64,000 nt of DNA. Source: Adiantum capillus-veneris. Its lineage: Eukaryota > Streptophyta > Polypodiopsida > Polypodiales > Pteridaceae. Position 1 is the stretch's first letter; the number at the start of each line of letters is the position of its first letter. The translations under genes and the position numbers were made by a program. The stretch lies in contig CM043949.1 in the NCBI GenBank assembly GCA_014529385.2, positions 143,291,858-143,355,857 on the forward strand, read 5' to 3'. The notes under the pieces were generated by a model, which did not search any database, was not told the origin of the DNA, and saw only the letters and a list, made by a program, of their open reading frames with translations. Shown piece after piece: positions 28,501 through 34,500 of the stretch.

Positions 28501-31500
28501 CGCCAAAGTCTTTGTCTTGCTGAGAAGTTGCATGCTGAGTTGGTGCAAAAACGCCATGCAATGCTAATGAAGAAACGCTAGGATGGGGGATTTGCTGCTT
28601 GGAGGGAAAACCGCCAAAGTCTTTGTCTTGCTGAGAAGTTGCCTGCTGAGCTTGGCTCCTGTTGCCTCTTCTGCCCATTAGTGCTAGCTCTAGTTTGCTT
28701 ATATACAAACTTAGCAAAATTGCCCTACCTACTTTTGTTGGAAAGTCACTTAAATTAATAAGTGAAAAATGTCAAAAATAGGGAAAATAGGCTAAATGCA
28801 TTGGAAAATTTCCTTGATGGAATCTGATGGATTCTGATGGGAATACTGATGATCATTTTGTGTGCAACCAGAGGATATGCATCTATACTAAGTGACTGGG
28901 CGTGCACGGTCTACGAATAGACTCACAAAGGTGCCAGATCTCTTCTAATCTAGACTGACTGAACCTTGATCATGCTGTAGCTTGTCCACGGACACATAGG
29001 GTATGTGTCACGTGACATCCCCTCCTTTTCAAAGTGAGGTACTGATACTGGACTGTATGGCGTAGAGGGATATCGCCAATAGCATCCGGAATCCTGGAAG
29101 GGACTCTTCGCCGGCCCACTCTGAGGTGTGGGTTGTGCGGTACTTGAACTTCATAAAGGTCTGCAACGCTTGCTTCTTTGGGCCGCGCCGAAAGCGACAC
29201 AAAGTCTTTTGTGGTTCCGTCAATGCTTCAACTTTGTCGAGAGGCTTGCTTCTTTCTTCTTCAAGAATCTCCATGGCTGAAAATTCCTGAAACCATTTCC
29301 AAGACAAAACCATGGACATACCTATTCCATGTAAAGTGACTGGGAAAAATCTTGTCTTCCTCAAAGACTGTGCATGCAATGTAGATGAACAAAGAGACGG
29401 AGTGCCAAACCGTTCACCACACACACGCAAACAATGAGATCGAATCTTTCTCTTTTGATCTAAAGCAATCAACTGTGGCAATTCACCATGGAAATGCCCA
29501 TGCTTGGTGCTCATACTTTCATGTGCTCTTTCTACAATTGTGTCATGCCAAGGAAGAGACATGGAATGTGACTTCCTTGAATGCATACTTTTCAGCTTTT
29601 CATGAAAAATCCGCATACATTCGTGCTCATTCATGAGTGAAACGTGCTCAACGTACAATATGTCATGCCTAGGAAATGGGATCACATAAAGACGCTGACT
29701 AAAATACAAGAAACGATCACGAATGAAACACTCGAACAATGCGTGCGTATCAATCATGCGAACACATAATACTTTCTGTGAGGGTTCTTTGGACCTAGGC
29801 TCGAGAGCCAAGATCGGTTCTTCCTGAATGATCGAATCGTCCTGTGGGGGTTCTTTGGACCTCGACTCGAAAGCCAAGATCGGTTCTTCGTGATTGATCG
29901 AATCTACAACGAGGTAAGCTTCGCTAGAAAAAGCATCCACTAACACATCATCCTTGTGAACAATCACATCATCTTCATGCAACTCATCATGCTTGTGAGA
30001 AATCACATCTTGATCAAGCAAATCATCATGCTTGTGAGAAATCACATCTTGATCATGCAAATCATCATGCTCATCATTATCATCCAAATCATCATGCAAA
30101 TCATTGTCATTCAAATCATCATCATGCTTCTCATAATCTTGCAAATCCTATGTGTCATGCTTTGGAGAAGAAGAGACTGAGAGAGTCTCCTTGCCCCAAA
30201 TCTCTTGTATCTGTGCCTGAACTTGAGAATAGAGTCACCAGAACTCTTTGTTTTGTCGGTCGCTCTGTTCTTGTATTGCCTTTCTTTTTGTCTCTCTTTC
30301 TGCTCTGCTTTCTGCGTGTCTGCGATTCATTTTTGCTTTTCTTTCTTTGCATTCACGATCAAATTCTGCCATTCTTTCTGCATTTCTTGCTTCACGTTCT
30401 AACTTCCTTTCCGGTCCAAAGCCGCCATAGGAGTTAGGGCAATCCTTGACGTAGATGGGGAAGGGGGAGGGTCGGAAAAACCTCCTGGTGGGGAAAATTC
30501 TTCTTCGCCTCTCTCATGCTCATCACCTCCAAGCGAAGTATCCATTCCGCTTCGTGTGATGACCATACACTGAAGTCGTGGGTTCTTGTGGTCTTGGGTT
30601 CTTAAGTTCACGAGGAACTTGGGTTCTTGGGTTCTTGAGGGTCTTGAGGTTCTTGAGGTTCTTCTTTCGCTTGCAATCTGTGTTAGAGAAGGATCTTCTC
30701 TTCACCCGAGCTCTACTCTTTCCCGCAGGCGCTCCCCTTGGCGGCCTTGCGCTCACACAAAGGTTGCTTTTTCCCACCTCACGTCGATTGGCCAGCCGCT
30801 AAGTGCACGGTCCGCTCTCAATGAGTGAAAAGAGACACAAGGGGAGGCTGGACAATCCCTTCTTTCGTGGGATTCCTGTCACTCTTCAAAAACAAGATTA
30901 GGAATCGACACGCCCAAGCGACTTGGGTTCGTGCGACCTCAACAAGCAAAATTTTTTGTGTGGTTCTTGTGGTCCTTGAGTGATACAGAACACTGCCAAA
31001 GCTCTGATAACAATGTTAGGTGCAGCGGAATGAATGTTTGCGCGTTGCTCGAAATGAGTGCTCCGAACTCTGCTCAAGGTTCCTTTTGTTCTTATGGAAG
31101 GTAGAGCCTTCCGTTCTTAATGAGAGAATGCTATGATCACAAACAAAGTGAATGGACACTGTGCGTGCAAGTGTATGAGATTGAGAGATAGAGAGAGAAG
31201 AGAGATACGACACCAGAGACGTTGTAAAACCCTCCTCCGAAGGCCCCACTCTCGTCGGCGAGAGTGGTCCACTTATGATTGCACAATCTGGTACAAATGG
31301 TATGCATGAGACTGATGCAAGTCTAGGCTATGTTGACGACGACGACGACGGGGATGACGAGGTCGACCTAAGGGCTGAAATCTGCAATCTTTCTATTGCT
31401 GTCCAAAAACGCTAAGGGCTGAAATCTGCGATTAGTCCAAAACGTTGATTTGGGGGGCTGTTTTCTGGGGGTCTTTGTCGCTGAAAATCTGCAGGTTTAG

Positions 31501-34500
31501 GGCTAAAAGCAGAGAATCTTCAAGGCTGAAAACTGATGGTCTTACCGGGGCTGAATCTGCTACCTTTCGAGGCTGAAACTTGCGGGTCTTCTACTCCTTG
31601 GGATCGCCTAGGCTGGGGTCTGCAAGGGTTGGGATCTGCAAGGCTGGTTATTCAAAACGCCAGGGCTGATGTACTCAAAAACGCTAGGCCGGGGTTTATT
31701 AAAAACGCTAGCTGCTTGGATTTGTTGGCGATGAAGTTGATGTAGAAACGCTATGCAGTGGGAGGTATGGCGAGGATTGACTGGTGCAAAAACGCCATGC
31801 AATGCTGATGAAGAAATGCTAGGATGGGGGATCTACTGCTTGGAGGGAAAACCGCCAAAGTCTTTGTCTTGCTGAGAAGTTGCCTGCTGAGCTTGGCTCC
31901 TGTTGCCCCTTCTGCCCAATAGTGCTAGCTCTAGTTTGCTTATATAGAAACTTAGCAAAATTGCCCTACCTACTTTTGTTGAAAAGTCACTTAAATTAAT
32001 AAGTGAAAAATGTCAAAAATAGGGAAAATAGGCTAAATGCATTGGAAAATTTCCTTGATGGAATCTGATGGATTCTGATGGGAACACTGATGATCATGCT
32101 GTGTGCAACCAGAGGATATGCATCTATACTAAGTGACTGGGCATGCAGATCACTTCTAATCTAGACTGATTGGACTGACTGAACCCTAATCATGCTATAG
32201 CTTGTCCACGGACACATAGGGTTGGATGTGTCACGTGACACATCTCTCCTGTGTGCAAGATGTACTGAAAAGCACTACAGAGATGTGGGCAAAGCAAGTT
32301 CCAGTACTCCAAGAAAAAACTGGGAGTCAAGCCATCCTCACCTGGACAGCTACCACGATGGACCGGAAGTTCCACCCACCGTTTGTGCAAGAGTAGCTTG
32401 CTTTGGAGGCCGCCCACCATGACTTCTTTTGCTCTTCTTTGAGACGCTACCACCCTCGGTGGAGGCCATGGTAGCGGCGCCGGATGCAACGGACATTGAT
32501 GGAGAAGCATCCTCTCCCGAATCGGAGAGATCATGGTCGGGCGGAACCACCTCCTCCGATGCCTTTGCAACCCCCTTGCGCGTCTTCAAGGGGAGATACT
32601 TTGCTTTGCACTCTCGGAGAATGTCGTCGGGGATATTCGGACAAGGACCCGCTTCCCCTCCCATCTTGGTCAAGTGGATGATAAGGCGGGTGGAGCTTTA
32701 GGTCATGGTCTTCGGACAATATTTGCAATACCATTTGCAAACATTTCGCTTGTTCTTCACCCTTTCAAAGTAGTGGCAATGCTTGTTGAAGGCTTCATGA
32801 AGAGCGGGCGGCATTATGGAGAGCTTGAGGGATGGGGAGTAATGAGAGAACTTTAGAGTAATGGAGAGCTTGAAGGAGATGGATGGAGATGAAGGGAGCT
32901 TAAGGAATAATGGAGAGCTTGAAGGAGATGAAGGGAGCTTGAAGGAACAATGGAGAGCTTGAAAGAAATGAAGGGAGCTTGAAGGAATAATGGAGAGCTT
33001 GAAGGAGATGAAGGGAGCTTGAAGCCTTGATGGAGTGCCAAAGCTTGAAGCCTTGGCCCTTGTGAATGGAGAGAGCTTGAGGGAGCTTGAGTAGGGAAGG
33101 AGATGAATGAGAGAGCTTGAGGGATATATGGAGAAGAAGAGAGGGTGGGCAACCTTATATAGGTTTTGAGGAGAGAGGGAGAAGAGTTAAAGAGAGAGCA
33201 TGCTTCAAAATTCAAATTCCATGTGCCATGGCCATGGTCCATGTGGCTTTGACATTTGTGTGTGTGTGTGTGGATGTTGGGGGTGGGATGGCACATTGGC
33301 TTATGATGCCCCAAGGGCCTAGGCTCCAAGGCCCCCAACGTTCAAGTTTTGGCGTTCAAAAACTGCCAGCACGTGGCGCTACAAAACCGGTGTAAAAACG
33401 GTCAAAAAAGTCCGCCAATGGTCATTTTTTTTAATCGGACGGAACCCGGACGGGACGGAACGGACGGATCGTTCCGTTCGACGGACGTGGACAACCCTGA
33501 GCTGAAGTGGCAACTCAAGCCTCTAACGCATCTCCTCAGTCACAAGACAAGGCATCTGTGCCCACACCTGCTCCCTGCATGCATCCTGACGCTCTGACTG
33601 AGGCTTTGCAGACAGTGACTCACGGTAAAAGTCAGTAGCAACTGCACGCATGTCCTCTGGCTCAGAAGCAACTGACCCGTCGGGCCTCCTCAACTGACTG
33701 ACCTTGGCATGCGTATGCCGAGGTCCCACTGCCACGCTTGCGATGAGCAACGACACTCTCATGAGTACCCTAGCCATGCACTCTCTATGGCAAAAGTCCT
33801 ACAATGTATCCACGAGAATCCTCGTTTTTGCCCAAGACATACTATTCTGATGGATTTGTCTGGATGTGCATGTCCTGCAAACAGGCTCACAAAGTAGCTA
33901 GACTAAGTTACCAGAGGCTTCTGACCTCTGAGGTTGGTTTGGCATGTCCACATGGCAAACTGTGCCTGTTTGTCTGTACATTTAGCTTGTCAAAATTGAA
34001 GTTCACATCCTTTAGTTTGTGTAGAACGAGCCTCCTCCTTTTTTTGATTCAGTTTCAGTAATTGACCAAGGTAGAACATGGGCTACACAGAAAGGTGACC
34101 ACCCGATGAGGGGCCCTGCGGCAATGCAGAGGTTTTATTATTGAGAGGACTGCATCCACATACATGCAACCTGAGGAAGATTAAAGCCAACTTCAAATGT
34201 TTACTGGCAATTTTCATCAAAGTGTTGAAGTGCATGTACTCGGTTTCAGTTGAGAACGAGTTTTTTTGCAGCTTCCAGATGACATTCAGTGGCATTTTAT
34301 CGGTCATCTGCAAAGCAACAAGGCTAAGGCACTAGTAGGTAAGGTCTTCTTTATTCCTTTTTCCTCCTCCTAAACTACTGAAAATCCGAGTATGTTCATT
34401 AAGTATGAAAGCTTCCTTTACAGCTGGCGTTCCCAACCTGTTCATGGTCGAAGGAGTCGACAATGTTAAGGTAAATGCTAATGCTACACTCGACATGCAT

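Larger units (their letters stand above)
27665..32240 (-). mobile_element. Internally deleted (LARD-like) LTR retrotransposon, copy 2
   Basis: Same family as 5011-9986. LTRs 27665-29017 (3') and 31014-32240 (5'), both TGTTAGG...CGTGACA, with a perfect TSD CATCT (27660-27664 and 32241-32245). The primer site (complement of 31001-31012) has one mismatch to TGGTATCAGAGC. The polypurine tract is the complement of 29018-29030. The 2-kb interior lacks protease, RT and RNase H. It is inserted into the LINE RT region, so it is younger than the LINE. Confidence 0.92.
18288..33810 (-). mobile_element. L1-type LINE, 5'-truncated, split into four pieces by three later insertions
   Basis: LINE pieces on the minus strand are about 33,810-33,497, 32,360-32,241, 27,664-26,269 and 19,843-18,291. 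They read in order as the EN-RT linker, the [11 protein letters not shown] region, RT and the C-terminal zinc-finger domain, ending in a T9 poly(A) complement at 18293-18301. Removing each insert restores protein continuity; for example ...[11 protein letters not shown] joins [17 protein letters not shown] exactly at the CATCT target duplication. No endonuclease domain was found, consistent with 5' truncation. Confidence 0.88.
746..34271 (+). other. Giant intron 2 of PLPBP, packed with nested transposons
   Basis: About 33.5 kb between a GAG|GTGAGG donor and a T-rich TGCAG acceptor. It holds at least nine recognisable insertions. Every element with coding remnants (two internally deleted LTR elements, two Ty3/gypsy elements, a LINE, a hAT BED fragment) is on the minus strand, antisense to the host transcript. 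No host exon was recognised inside it. Confidence 0.88.

Noticed and set aside
28430-28640. CTGATGAAGAAAC words resembling a hammerhead ribozyme core
   Set aside because: No stem II between CTGATGA and GAAA and no flanking stems I/III; part of the LTR repeat mosaic.
32853-33338. 161-codon Ser/Leu-rich minus ORF
   Set aside because: Translation of the GAGCTTGAAGG minisatellite in the hAT-like fragment.
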